Source: Ophiosphaerella korrae (lineage: Eukaryota; Ascomycota; Dothideomycetes; Pleosporales; Phaeosphaeriaceae). Taken from it: 64,000 bases of DNA. The DNA lies in assembly GCA_028456385.1 (NCBI GenBank), contig JALNQF010000091.1:1-64000 (forward strand), written 5' to 3'. Every line of letters begins with the position of its first letter. Position 1 is the stretch's first letter. Position numbers and translations under genes: made by a program. This document shows positions 46,883-58,755 of this stretch, in pieces. The notes under the pieces are model-generated. The model was given only the letters and a program-made list of their open reading frames with translations. It was not told where the DNA came from and made no database searches.

Positions 46883-48170
46883 TGCGTTGAATTGAGGTCT
46901 CTCAAAGACTAAAATTAATGGAATGTAATAACACGGAAACAATATGTTTCAAAGAATGTAATAATGGCTTGAGAATGTATACTCTACAAAGTGGCATCCA
47001 AGCCGGTTATAAGCACTACCAGTCATTTGATCCTGATCAATCTCGGTGGTTCAGCGGCCAGTGCTGTTAGGTGTCAAGGTGTAAGGATGGCTATCTGAAA
47101 CTTCACGATCGCAAGTCAAGGCTGGGAAGGACCGAAAATATTGTACGGGAGCACCTGAGACCGTTGTCACAGTCACTTGTAGGATGACGCGCATAGACGA
47201 ACGGAGGGTTCGCACGGCGAGAGTCTACCACGCTAGCCTACCTTGAAGCAAGCTCAGACTTCTCGGTTCTTTCGGTCGAACACTCAAACATAGTGCTTCA
47301 ACACAAAACAATAACATCCTCCTGACAGTGCTTGGCTACTTCATGCGTGCTGCCAATTGTTATAGGCAGGGGTATGCATGTAGATGAATGCAGTATAGTG
47401 TGAGACCAATAGGATGCTTTGAAGCAACTCTTCCTCACTCGAATAAGCAACAGGCCAATGCGCAGTTAACTAATGAATAACGAAAAACTTGTGATGTGGT
47501 TAGATTGTAGACAGCATCGAGTCTAATTTTTGATACCTAACTTAGCCTTAGAATTGTTCTGTGTACTGTGCAAGTAACTATGCTTATAGCACACGGGCCA
47601 ATATGCTGCGAGGAGTAGCTGGGTATATGCCTCCAGGCACAAATTGGTTGTTATCGCGGACGAGTAATGTGACTTCCTAGGTTGGGGAAGCCGTTGTGGT
47701 GCCTATTCTAATCAGTTGATCTCATTGGAGCGGCTTGTTTCATCAATCAACTTCAAAAATGGGATCAATCATCACACTTTCTGCATGATTTTACTAACAA
47801 TAAAAGTTATGCCGAACCATGCCATAAACAATAATTGGCCGTTGTTCCATAAGATCATCATATTTATCGGACCAGTAGTACAGTGGACATGTTACTCTAT
47901 GTAAGATGCATAAGAGATGAACAGTGGATTGCATCCTACTTAGACGACTGCGGTCTACGATCGTTGTTAATGTTGAATATCACAGTGACTGAAACAGCAA
48001 TACGTTACAGGGGCTGTAGATGTATATATAAGAGTGAAGCACCCCCTCCTGTAGCATACACAACAATGAACATAATCACTTGCTTCAAGAGGTACTTTGA
48101 CTTTCAGCAACTGGAAAATCCATGCGTACAACGAATATTGCTATAATTCAATGAAAGCAATCTGCTGTAG
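46883..48170. other. Upstream intergenic region
   Basis: This is non-RIP, unique-looking DNA between the secreted-protein gene and a coding remnant. Open frames at 47716-47904 and 47883-48146 (plus) are short, overlapping and show no domain, signal peptide or splice context. I take it to be promoter and spacer. No tRNA or repeat was seen. Confidence 0.5.
47007..47012 (-). promoter_or_regulatory. Possible TATA element
   Basis: TTATAA lies about 125 bp upstream of the chosen ATG of the secreted-protein gene. It is the only good TATA-like site in the GC-balanced upstream DNA I inspected. Fungal promoters often lack TATA, so this is a candidate only. Confidence 0.25.
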
Positions 48171-48760
48171 CTAATCCTGAATGTCCATGATGCACTCTTC
48201 CCTAAAAATTACAATCGCATCGTCGCCTCCGAGCCTGATTTGCACAGCGCCTTCCTTCGTGGCGGTGCAGACCTTCCTCCCCACAGCGCCAACGTCAAGC
48301 TTTATCGCTCTAAATTTTCGTAGAATAGCCTTGCCCGAGCCCCAGAACCTCCCTCTAATGCTCAGAACGCATCATCAGCCTTGTGCGCGCTGTCGCGGGC
48401 GAATTCATGTAGGGCCGCCATGTAGATTGGTACATGCGGTCTAACGCACGATGACCTTGATGGCTTCCTCGCCCTCAAGCTCTGAAACTGACTGTTGTCC
48501 CTCCCCTGACCGAACGGAAGGCCTCTAGTCTCAGCTCGTAGAAGGGGAATACAATTATAAGATAGGATAGAGTGGGACGGCACTAGTAGTGATACGGCTG
48601 TCGTATGGTCAAACAATAAACGGCTCTCTACATTAGCACTGCAATCTTTAAAGTTGTAGAGACGTACTTTACTTTGACATATAAGGAGCATGGATCGTTC
48701 ATATTCGCGATGGATGTGTATAGGAGAGCTGTGATGGTAGCTAGTAGCTATGCTTAGCAA
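48171..48760 (-). pseudogene. Short coding remnant, unidentified
   Basis: On the minus strand the frame ending at a stop at 48171-48173 gives a plausible globular tail. It includes FRAIKLDVGAVGRKV, then KEGAVQIRLGGDDAIVIF and EECIMDIQD. Upstream in the same frame the sequence (ELEGEEAIKVIVR) is interrupted by TAG and TGA codons. A 132-codon frame (48760-48362) overlaps it in another frame. This looks like the decayed 3' end of a gene or of a mobile-element ORF. The family is not recognised. Confidence 0.3.
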
Positions 48761-49163
48761 GGCACTATGCTATCTAGGGATGCATACCGTTCTCTGTCAC
48801 CGGAGACGATGGTTATACCTTTTCCTAACGCTGTTTATTCTAGACGTTCACGGCGTGTGTGTGTGTGTGTGTTTTCTATTATGGCCATACACCCTATAGG
48901 TATGGGCCGTTACGATGCGCCAGCTAGGTACACTCTGCTTCGTTTCGTCTGCTCCAGTTCAGAAGCCAACCATGAGTCCTGCTCATCCGGTGCCTAACTC
49001 CATGCTCAACAAAGGAAAGAAAAGAAAGTGTTGTACTACCGTATGCGGCAAGCTGTAATAGCTGGTCTAGGCCTCGCGTCCGCAGGGCATTCCGGCGTCG
49101 TGCGCTTCTTAACCGGCAGCGCACTGGCCGAGGCGCGTTCATAGACAGCTCGTCTTTCGACGC
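48761..49163. other. LINE 3' flank with (GT)n microsatellite
   Basis: This lies between the LINE stop and the coding remnant. It contains a GT dinucleotide run (48855-48871) and, at about 49010-49028, an A/G-rich tract (AAAGGAAAGAAAAGAAAG). Part of it is probably the LINE 3' untranslated region. The LINE 3' end and target duplication were not located. Confidence 0.4.
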
Positions 49164-50760
49164 TTACGACGCAGAAGAGGGCATCCTCAGCTGCCTCCGC
49201 TCTTCCGCTTCCTCTTTATCTCTACTTGCTTCGTCTTGTACGTTTGGTCGTAATCGCCCTGTGCTCTTTGCAAACTCGATCGTCGCTCTCACCGCTTCCA
49301 TGTCTACCTTCTACCTCTCTATTGGTATGTCGATGCTCTCTCCTCTCTCTTGCCTGCTCGAGTACCCTCCTAGTGCGTACAATAGCTCTCTAAACCGCTA
49401 TTTATGCTGCTGCCGTAGCTTTGCTCGCTGCTGCCTCCATCGCCTACACGCGAAGAGAAAGTGTGCTACCGATTCTGTGTACCCGCAATTGTATGCTGCT
49501 GTCTCGATTACCTTGATCTTGTGCAGATACTCGTTGAGGAACGTCTTGCCCGTCTGTAGCTGCGTAAGGATGGCCGCCTCGATGCTGTTCAGTTGTTGGT
49601 ACATCTCCGCTGACTTGCCGGTATGAAACGCTGCGTCGATCTTCCGCGTGAACCTGCCCGTCTCCGCCTACTTTGGTGGAGGCGGTCCCTCTGTAACCTT
49701 GGCTCTTTTCAGTGCTAGCCGTGCCAGATACTACGGTACGCTGTCGCGCTGCGGCGGCTCGTCGCTCTCTTCTCTCGTCGCTGCTTCCGCTAGCCTATCA
49801 GCCATTTCATTGCCCTCTACTCCTGCGTGTCCTGGGATCTAGTTTAGCGTAATGTTGACTATTTGTAGTTTCTTGACAATCTCTGCCACTACCTCTTGAC
49901 AGGCACTCGCTCTCTAGCTCTTTACCGACTGCAGCGCCGACTGCGAGTTGGAGAAGATGCGGATGTTCGAGGCCGGTATGGGACGGCCCTCGCTGTCGAG
50001 TACCACGCATGACGGGCCCTACGGCCAGTTAGCGGCTTCGCTGATGGCTAGGAGTTCTGCGAGGTGTGCGTCCGCTTGCTTAGAGCTTGCTACCGTCCTC
50101 GAAATGCACACCTGTGACGGCATAGCATACACCCCAATGCCCGCTCTGCTGCTCCTCACCGATGCGTCCACGTACAAGTCTACCTGTCCTGGCTGGTAGT
50201 CCTCGACAGTGGCTCGCGCCTGCTCCTTATCTTCGCAGGTTACTACCTCTGGCCGAGCAACCTACAGCGGGCATGCGTACGGCTTAACTTCGCTTACTGT
50301 GTCTATCCGGACGTCTGTACACATCTTTGCTACCCGCATGAGCGGTGACCGATGCTTCGTGCATAGTCGTTGTCGCTTGAGCATCCAGTGCGGATGCGAC
50401 TGACCCAGCTTGTGGATTGACACCTAGAACGTGATTGTTTGCTTCCGCAGCCTCTGCTCCATAGGAAGCAGGCCTGCTTCTACCTCTGCTACTGACAGCG
50501 CGACCGTACGAAACCCTCTAATCACCGCCTGCGCCGTAATCCTCTGCGACTATAGCAGGAGCTGCTTTATCTCATGTGTCGCGATTGGGTACTATACTGG
50601 TGACGCGTAGTCTGCTACCGGCAGCACCGCACTCTGCGCTAGCTGCTTAACCGCCTTAGGCTGCAGTCCCTTTAACGTGTCTGTGCGCGTGATGCGCATG
50701 TTCGCGTGATGCACACCCCCCACCAAAGTCGCGATCTCAAAGATGAGGCTGCAGAGCCAC
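49164..50760 (-). pseudogene. Tad-like LINE ORF2, 3' part (RT end, RNase H, C-terminal domain)
   Basis: One minus-strand frame runs from about 50760 to a stop at 49164. In order: the C-terminal region of the reverse transcriptase (AVLPVADYASP; TVALSVAEVEAGLLPM; HKLGQSHPHW), RNase H (DLYVDASVRSSRAGIGVYAM about 50195-50136, AELLAIS, IFSNSQSALQSVKS, IPGHAGVEGNEMADRLAEA about 49838-49782), and a conserved tail with LQTGKTFLNEYLHKI, FLFACRRW and LGGYSSRQER. These are typical of fungal Tad/I-type non-LTR elements. The premature stops I found are all TAG, mostly where tryptophan is expected, as a CpA to TpA change in CCA would give. The 5' part (endonuclease and RT core) is absent, the usual 5' truncation of LINEs. 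RIP damage here is light. Confidence 0.85.
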
Positions 50761-50826
50761 ACACAATTGCTATTATTACGAGATTTTATAGTGGAGTAGT
50801 AACTAGAGACTTGCGAGTAATATAGA

Positions 50827-51580
50827 CTATCTAAATTTTGCTAGGAGGCCGACGTTGCGGCCAGAGCGAGTAGTTTTGAGTGGAACTGCTAATGCAGCTG
50901 CTAGAGACTCCTCACTGCCTACAGCATCAACTGCCCGTTTGCTGCGCTTGTTCTTCTAAGTAGATAAACTTAAAGCCTTCCTCTTCTGCCTCTAGCCAGG
51001 TTGTATAGAGTTCTTAGTGTTAATAGCTGCGCGCTGGGCTGCGCGCTGAGCCACCTTCTCTGCCCTCTCCTTCTCCCTCACCAACTTAGCTGCCTCTCGC
51101 ACCACACGCTTCTCCTTAGCTAGCTTCTTCTTGTATCAGCGAGTAGCCTATTGTAGCTCTCTCCTCTTAGCCTTTTAAACTTTCTCCTACTCTTTCTCCT
51201 ACTTCTCTACCTTCTTGCGATAGTAAGCCTCTCTTACCTTACGTAGCAACTAGAAGACAGCCCTACTATAGTACTCTTCGCGCTACTAGAAGTTAAGAGG
51301 GTTACTCTTTTTCTTATGCCTCTCTTAGATACTAAGAGCTACTTACAGTCCTTTATTTTTATATTGTACAAGCTTGTATTATGTTTAAAGGTAGTAGAGC
51401 GAAGTCCTTAGCGTTTTAACCTAAGGCTAGGTAGTATCTTCTATAGTACTCTAGATAAGGCTATCTATCTACCTCTAGTTACTATTATAGAGGCTTAATA
51501 GCGATATAGAGCTCTAGCTCTTATTAGCTAGTAAGTAATTAAACTATTTAAGGATCCTATTAGCGTCTCTTAGCTAGATA
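50827..51580 (-). pseudogene. pogo/Fot-type DDE transposase, C-terminal remnant
   Basis: The minus-strand frame ends at TAG 50827-50829. Its last residues, KTTRSGRNVGLLAKFR, match the basic tail I know from fungal pogo-like transposases. Before it come a long lysine/alanine coiled-coil stretch (KLAKEKRVVREAAKLVREKE, AEKVAQRAAQRAA) and further upstream ERHKKKSNPL and SRAVF blocks (about 51230-51320). The catalytic DDE core is missing. The segment is cut at 51581 by the LTR of element D. RIP damage is slight at 50830-51120 and strong beyond about 51150. The N-terminal 150 bases (51430-51580) are hard to read. Confidence 0.7.
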
Positions 51581-52022
51581 TATTACAGCTATAACAAGGG
51601 AAAGCTAATTAGAGCTAATTAGCCCTACTATAGATAACGACAACGCGTATAACCTATAGAGTAATAAACTTAATTAGGAGACTAACTATAATAGGGACAC
51701 GTAATAAATTCGCAATTCGCGATCTTAGTAAATATAAAGCACAAAGCTAGGCACGTAATAAATTTGTAATTCGCGATCTTAGCAAATACAAAGCACGAAG
51801 CTAGCTAAGAAAGTATAAGTATATAGTTAGTAGCAATATACATTATTAGGATACTATTAGTAATTTAATTATTAACTATAAGCAACAATACTTAACATCG
51901 CAAGAATTATTTTATTTGTTTACAGCCTATTACTAACTACAATATAAGCTTTTGTTATTACCTCTTAATCTACTAATACTCTAATAGGTTATTAGGAAGT
52001 TAACCTAAGTAACTACGTTACA
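51581..52022 (+). repeat. 5' LTR of D
   Basis: This 442 bp LTR starts TATTACAG (from TGTTACAG) and ends ACGTTACA. It has two tandem copies of a module with AATTCGCGATCTTAG (about 51690-51800), like the solo LTR at 41893-42334 and the 3' LTR of Q. Confidence 0.85.
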
Positions 52023-52054
52023 CCTTACTAATTTAGTTATTAAGAGAAGCAAAG

Positions 52055-52486
52055 TGTTACGACAGTAACAAGAGAAATATAGATAGAACTAATTAGCCCT
52101 ACGACTAAAGGATTAAGTTCTTACAAACACGAAGAATACGAACTTAATTAGGAAACCACACATAATTAGGACACCTAAGAGGTAATCTATAATCTGTAGA
52201 CTCTTAGCGTTAATAGATTATAGATTAAGGTAATCTGTAATCTATTGTTCTTAGTAGTAACAGATTAATAGATTAGGACAAGTATATAGTTAGTAGCAAT
52301 GCGCATTATTAAGATAGTATTAGCAATTTAATTATTAACTACGAGTAATAATACAAAGACAGTTACAAAACATCTTCTATTGTTTATAGCCTATAATAGA
52401 TTACAATACGAGCTTTTATTATTACCTTACAATCTACTAACACCTATCTAGGCTATTAGGAAGTCGACCCTAGTAAGCCTATAACA
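52055..52486 (+). repeat. 5' LTR of C
   Basis: This 432 bp LTR starts TGTTACGACAGTAACA and ends AAGCCTATAACA. It carries the TAATCTATAATCTG/TAGATTATAGATTA hairpin module, as in M1. Confidence 0.9.
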
Positions 52487-53400
52487 TATTACTAATTTAG
52501 TTATTGCAAGAAGCAAAGCGTAAGTAGCGCACAGTCTAGCTAATACAATAGTAGAAAGTTTAACAAGTAAAGCCCCTAAGAGTAGTTATAAGTTAGATAG
52601 CACTATATAGGAAATAATTAAAGACTGTATAAATAAACTAATTAACAACAAAGAAGATATAAAGATAGTAATTAAAGCACTAGAAACGCAGAATAAAGAA
52701 CTATAAGACTACTTAAAATAGAACAAAGTATAAATTAAAGCTATTATTAAAGGCTATAACTAGATAGAGCTAATTACTTAACGACTAAAAATAAGTGCAA
52801 CAAAAAAACTACTTAAGATACCTGTTCTTAAAAAGTTTAATAGAACAAGGGAAAAATTAAGACCCTTTATAGCGTTAGCACAACTCTAGATAGACGTATA
52901 AGTACTACACTTTAATATAGAAGAAAAGAAGGTAATATACATTAGATTACACCTCAAAGAGGACGCAATAAGATAGTACAAGCCCTACTAGATAGACTAC
53001 ACAACGTATTCTCTAATAACCTAAAAAGACAAAACTAGAGCTATTTTTAGAAGTTATAAATACTTTACTAAACGAATAAGAGTAGTATTTAGGGATATAT
53101 ATATTACCTAACAAGCTAAAGAGAAACTTAAAAGGCTTATACAAAACAAGAGTATCTTAGAATATATATTATAATTTAAATAACTAAGCTAAAATATAGA
53201 ATAGAACAAATTAGCCCTTATATTACAATTTAAACAAGGACTAAACGCAAAAATTCGATACAAAATAATACATATAGAGAAACCTAGGATACTAGAAGCT
53301 CTAAAATAATAGGTAATCTAAATTAATAACAACCTTCAAGAATAGAAAAAGAACAAGTATAGTAGCTAAACTAGAAACTAGGATACTAGAGACCCTATAA
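52487..53400 (+). pseudogene. C leader and gag remnant
   Basis: Gag sequence is readable from about 52530. It has an N-terminal helical region (ANTIVESLTSKAPKSSYKLD), then the conserved capsid block PVLKKFNRTREKLRPFIALAQL (about 52820-52885), EEKKVIYIRLHLKEDAI, and TRAIFRSYKYFTKRIRVVF at about 53035-53090. These match the retrotransposon gag family of fungal chromoviruses. Stops are TAG/TAA. The zinc knuckles that should follow near 53400 are deleted in this copy. Confidence 0.75.
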
Positions 53401-56400
53401 TCCTTAACGTAAACAAAGAGCAAGATACTTCCTATAATAAAGAAACAAAGTAGTAGTAATAAAAGAAAGAACAAAAGTATAGCTAGAAGAAATAGCGTAT
53501 ATAATAGACCTACTAATAGAAGACTTAGAAAGGGAAGAGCCCTAGACCCTATTAATCTAGGCTAAAGGACTAGTACTAGATAAAGAGACTACTACAGCTT
53601 CCTCTAAAGAACTGTAAGAAAGTAAAAGATAGGTAAGCATAAGAGGTATAGAATATACCTAGCTAGATATATATAGCTATAATAGCTATATAACGATAGA
53701 TATAAAAGAACAAAACAAAGAATAGAAGTTTGTTTAGAAATACTTACTAGTTATAAGTATAGAGGAAGCGTATAAAGACTAGAAAGAACGCAATCTTAAA
53801 GAAATAAAGTTTATACTATTTTAAGAATAGATAAAGTAATACATAGTTATAGTAGGAAGAATACCTATACAAAGGGAATAGTAGTTCCTTACAAGAAAAA
53901 CGCGATAGATTAACAAAGCCTATACACTACGAGTACTAATAGTATACTACGTCCTAATAAATACAAGACCTAGAATAGATAGTTACTAGGAAGGGGATAA
54001 CAAAATAACAAACCTAAAACATCTAGCCTATTTTAAAGTATTATAGATATTATACTTAGAAAAGAATTATATAATATATAGAAACCCTAAAGTAAATAAC
54101 AAAGTATAGCCTATAAGAAAAAGAGGCTACGACTATACAAGAGCAATTCTAGTAGAAGATATCTAAGGATAGGAAATAATACTAGAAGAAGGTTACGTAG
54201 TAATAAAGCCTAGACTAAAACTACCTAAGAAATACGTCTAAAGAAGACTATAGTATAAATACAAGTATAATAAATATCTAAAATATAAAGAATATAAACT
54301 TAAAACAAGGCTATAGCCCTAAGAAGATAGATAATTTATAAAAATGCTAAAGCAAGAAAGGCTAAAAGGTATAAGAGGCCTATATATTACAAAGATAGGC
54401 ACTTATTAAAGAAAGAAAGTATAATTAATAATTAATAGTAGAGCTATAAGGAACTTTATATTAAAGAAGTTCGTAGAAGACTAAGGAATAACTTATACTA
54501 CAAAGAAGTACCCTCGATAACTAAGTACAATTAAAGGAAAACTATTCTAGGAACCTATACGGTTCAAGACAACACCCTCTACACTAGAACTAGAAAGGAT
54601 AATAATTAAGAATATAGTTATAGATATAACTACAATTAATAACAAACAAGATATAATACTAGGAATACTATAGTTATAGATAACTAACCTAAGAATTAAT
54701 TAGAGAATAGGCAAAATTAGCTACCCTAAAAAAGAAATATTAAAAGCCAACATAGTTATATACAAAGGAGAATTCCTAGAAGAATACAAGAAATAAGAAA
54801 AATAGCTTATAGAACCTAAAGATTACCTTCTAAAATACTAACTATAGGATTTAGTAATAGATCTAAAGGAAAACAAGGACGTAAGATAGAGCCTAGTTTA
54901 TAGAAAAATAGAAGAAGAATCTAAGATTAAATAAACGTTTATCGAAAACGCACTAAAGAAAAGATAGATACAAGAATCTAAGTTCTTAGTAGTATATAGA
55001 CTTATATTTATAGATAAAAAAGGAATAAGTAATAAAAGACCTTACGTAGACTTTAGAAAAACTAACGCAATTATAAATAAGAACTAATACCCCTTACTAC
55101 AAATAGATACAATACAAGATAGGCTATAGAAAGTAAGAATCTTTATAAAACTAGACATCTAGAACGCCTACTACTAGATTAGAATTAAGAAAGGTAATAA
55201 ATAGAAAATAGTATTTAGAACACAATATAGACTATATAAATACCTAGTTATACTCTTTAGCTTAATAAACGTACTAGCAGCCTTCTAAGAAAGAATAAAT
55301 ATAGTACTAAGAGAGTACTTAGATATATTTATATTTGTATACCTAGATAATATCCTTATATTCTTAGAAATAGAAGAAGAACACGTATAGTATATATACA
55401 AGGTACTAGAAAAACTAGTAGAAAGTAAACTATTCCTTAAAATAAGAAAATGTAAATTCTATACAAAGGAAATAGACTTCCTTAGATTTATTATTAAACT
55501 AGGAAAAATCAAGATTAATCTAGAAAAAATTAGATTAATTAACGAATAGCTAATACCTAAGAACCTAAAGGAAGTACAATAATTTTATAGCCTAGCTAAC
55601 TTTTACAAAAAGTTAATAGTAAGATAGTCTAAAGATATAGAACTAATAATAAGGCTTATAAAAAAGGATACACTATTTAAATAGATAAAGGAATACAACA
55701 AAGTATTTAAGAAGATTAAAAAGAAGTTTATAGAAAACTTAGTTATTAGAATATATAACCTAGACCTACTAGCAATAGTAAAAACAGACATATCTAATTT
55801 AGTCTATAGAATAGCACTAATACAAGAAGACCTAAAGACTAAAAAAGAATATTTAGTTAAATACTTCTCTAAGAAAATAAAGCTAGTAGAGCTTAACTAT
55901 CTAATTTATAATAAAGAGATACTAGCAATCTATAAAGTATTTAAATAATAGAGAGTATACCTACAAAGAGTAAAATACTAAATAAAGGTCTATATAGACT
56001 ATAAAAATCTTATAAGATTTATACTAAACAAAGAACTAACACAATAATATACAAGATAGTAGGAATTTCTATTAATATTTAATATAGAAATTATATATAT
56101 AAAAGAGAAAGATAACTAATTTATAGACACCCTTAGTAGAAGACTAGACTTATAGAAAGAAGTAAGCGCTACTAGTATAGTTCTAGTTAAAAACGAAGAA
56201 AGACATTTAGTCTTAAATATACCTAAAATAGCTGCAACACTTAAAAGAAAGAGTAGCGAGCTAGACAAATAGATTTAGAAAGAAACAAGAAAAGCCCCTA
56301 AAAAAACAAAGAAACTTAAGATCTAAGAAAGTCTTGCAAAAGCTTATAGAAGAACGTATATTCTAAGAAAAATATAAAGAGAATTTATACGACAGTTCTA

Positions 56401-57643
56401 TAAACTACTAGTATATAGATATTAAGGAATTAACAAAATACTAAATAGACTACTAAGAGATTATTATATCCTAAGAGTAAGATAACTAGTAATAGAAGTA
56501 CTACGAGATTGTATAGAATACTAGAAGAATAAGCATAGTAGACACGTACTATATAGAAAGTTATAACTAGTAGAAGTACTAGAATAACTATAGGGAGTTA
56601 TTACAATAGATTTTATTACAAAACTACCTAAGTTAAAAGACCTAATATTAGGAGTTAAGTACAATAAAATCCTAACAATAGTAAATAAACTTATAAAGTA
56701 CTTATACTTTAGACTATATAAGGAAAAAAGTAGGATAGAAGTTGCTACACACTAGGTCCTAGAAACTGTAATTAGCTAACATAGACTACTAGATAAAATT
56801 ATTATAAATAGAGACATAAGATTTATATTAAAACTATAGAGAACAATAATAGTACAATTAGGAATTAAACACGCGATGTCTACTATATATTACCTACAAA
56901 TAGATAGATAATTAGAAAGAATAAACTAGATAGTAGAATAGTACCTAAGATACTATCTTAACTACAACTAGAACAATTAGGTATAGTTACTACCTATAGT
57001 ATAGTTAGCGTACAATAGCGCAAAGAATAAGATAACAAGAGTATTACTCTTCTATATAAACTATAGATTTAACCCTAGTATATATAGAATACTAAGACTA
57101 GAGATATCTTAGTCTTTAAAAGGAGAAAACTTTGCTAATAGACTTAAAGACATACACGAGTAATTAAGATAGGATATAGAATTCCTATATAATTAAATAG
57201 TAAAGTACTATAATAAGAAATATAAAGAGAGACCCTAATTTAGAAAGAGAGAGAAAGTATAGTTAGTACGAAAAAATATTAAGAGTAAGAGACTAAGTTT
57301 AAAATTAGACTACGTTAAGATAAGACTATACAAAATTAAAGAAGAAGTTACGCTAGTTATATTTAAATTAAAGCTACTAAATAAAATAAAGATATACCTA
57401 ACTTTCTATATAGTACTACTTAAGATAGTACTATAAAATATAGAACTACTAGTATACAAAGTAGATATATATAGAGAACAAGAAGAATAGGAAGTTAAAG
57501 AAATCTTAGTATACTAGTTCTATAATAGTAAGAACTACTACCTAGTAAAATAGATAGGTATAGACAAAAAAGGATAACTATAGGAAGAAATATAAGAACT
57601 AGAAAACAATCTTAACTACTCTAAGAAACTAGAGGACTTCTAA
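53401..57643 (+). pseudogene. C pol remnant: protease region, RT, RNase H, integrase, chromodomain
   Basis: The protease/linker region covers about 53450-54850. RT follows: KKGISNKRPYVDFRK (about 55015), IFIKLDI (about 55140), VYLDNILIF with the active site at 55340-55351 (YLDD expected). RNase H is at about 55740-56150 (YLVKYFSKKIKLVELNY, YIDYKNLIRFI). Integrase is at about 56300-57200, with GVITIDFITKLPKLKD (about 56590) and a DRFILK-type region near 56815. The C terminus is a chromodomain (VKEILVY, then NSKNYYLVK at about 57525-57550) ending in KLEDF before TAA at 57641. The chromodomain places the element among chromoviruses. Stops are TAA/TAG. Confidence 0.85.
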
Positions 57644-58323
57644 AGTTAAAACCCTCTAGAACGCCTAGTAGTAAACTAAGAGAACTAACATTACTATTAC
57701 TAGATAGAGAGGTAATAAGAGCGCCTAACGTAGGACCTACTATAGTAATACTAAATACCTTATCTAAGTCTAGCTTAGCTTCTAGAGCTACTAACTACAT
57801 AGCTAATTTCTTATTATTTAGCACCTTTATCTTATAAAGATAAGAGAGATAAGCTTAATTCTCTACTAGCTTACTCTATGTAAGCTCCTAGATCTACTTA
57901 CGCTTAGCTTTAGCCTCTACGATTTAAGATAGTAATTTCTCTTAAGCCTAGTTAATAGCTCTCCCTATTATTATTAAGCCTAGATACAAGAATAAGTATA
58001 ATAAACATACACTCTATAAGAAAGATACTAGACACGTTATAGGAACTATAAACGTTTATATAGATACACGCTTTATAAGCTCTACTATTATTTATAGAAA
58101 CTATATAAGGAGAGTACTTAGGATTTAACTTAGAGGAGGTATAACAAGAATAAGGAAACATTTCGACACTGTTGCGTAACACGCAATTAGTAAGAAGATA
58201 TTAACAATATATAGAAGAGGTAACTATAGGGAGTAATAAGGAGCTAGAAATTAATAAAGAGAGTAGGTTAATAACCTTAGCTCTAGGATAGATAAACGAG
58301 GACCTACCTAAAGGAGGGGATAG
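57644..58323 (+). other. C 3' untranslated region with antisense ORF
   Basis: This noncoding stretch of 680 bp runs between pol and the 3' LTR. On the minus strand, 58182-57952 is open for 76 codons from GTG, nearly identical in protein to the frame in M1 (13622-13852). The predicted peptide has Ser/Tyr-rich and hydrophobic parts with no domain known to me. The region ends in the polypurine tract 58309-58323. Confidence 0.5.
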
Positions 58324-58755
58324 TGTTACGACAGTAACAAGAGAAATACAGATAGAACTAATTAGCCCTATAACTAAAGGATTAAGTTCTTATAAACACG
58401 AAGAATATAAACTTAATTAAGAAACTACATATAATTAGGATACCTAAGAGGTAATCTATAATCTATAGACTCTTAGCGTTAATAGATTATAGATTAAGGT
58501 AATCTATAATCTATTGTTCTTAGTAGTAATAGATTAATAGATTAGGACAAGTATATAGTTAGTAGCGATGCGTATTATTAAGATAGTATTAGTAATTTAA
58601 TTATTAACTACGAGCGACAATACAAAGATAGTTACAAAACATCTTCTATTATTTATAGCCTATTGTAGATTATAACACGAGCTTTTGTTATTACTTTACA
58701 ATCTACTAACACCTATCTAGGCTATTAGGAAGTTAACTCTAGTAAGCCTGTAACA
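58324..58755 (+). repeat. 3' LTR of C
   Basis: This 432 bp LTR is equal in length to the 5' LTR and differs from it mainly by transitions. It ends AAGCCTGTAACA, preserving the outer TG...CA ends that are changed in many other copies. Confidence 0.9.

Larger units (their letters stand above)
52055..58755 (+). mobile_element. Chromovirus C, complete but internally deleted
   Basis: This plus-strand element of 6,701 bp has two 432 bp LTRs. The target site is CAAAG (52050-52054) on the left and CGAAG (58756-58760) on the right, a 5 bp duplication with one RIP-type G to A change. The internal length is 5,837 bp, about 330 bp shorter than M1. The missing bases correspond to D 59667-59993, which hold the gag zinc knuckles. 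A purine tract, AAAGGAGGGGATAG, directly precedes the 3' LTR. It is the least mutated element of the window along with M1. Confidence 0.92.

Noticed and set aside
46713..46895. 60-codon plus-strand frame.
   Set aside because: It is the shadow of exon 1 of the secreted-protein gene on the other strand.
47716..48146. Two overlapping plus-strand frames (62 and 87 codons).
   Set aside because: They are short and unsupported, with no domain, splice signals or similarity that I recognise. Treated as intergenic.
49807..50010. 67-codon minus-strand frame.
   Set aside because: It is out of register with the RNase H frame running through the same bases; the RNase H reading has the conserved motifs.
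48767..50403. Several plus-strand frames of 60-120 codons.
   Set aside because: From 49164 on they are antisense to the LINE ORF2 frame, which has clear RNase H motifs; those left of 49164 show no support.
55603..55791. 62-codon minus-strand frame, hydrophobic.
   Set aside because: It is antisense to the RT/RNase H region of element C; the hydrophobic character follows from the AT-rich complement of lysine-rich sequence.
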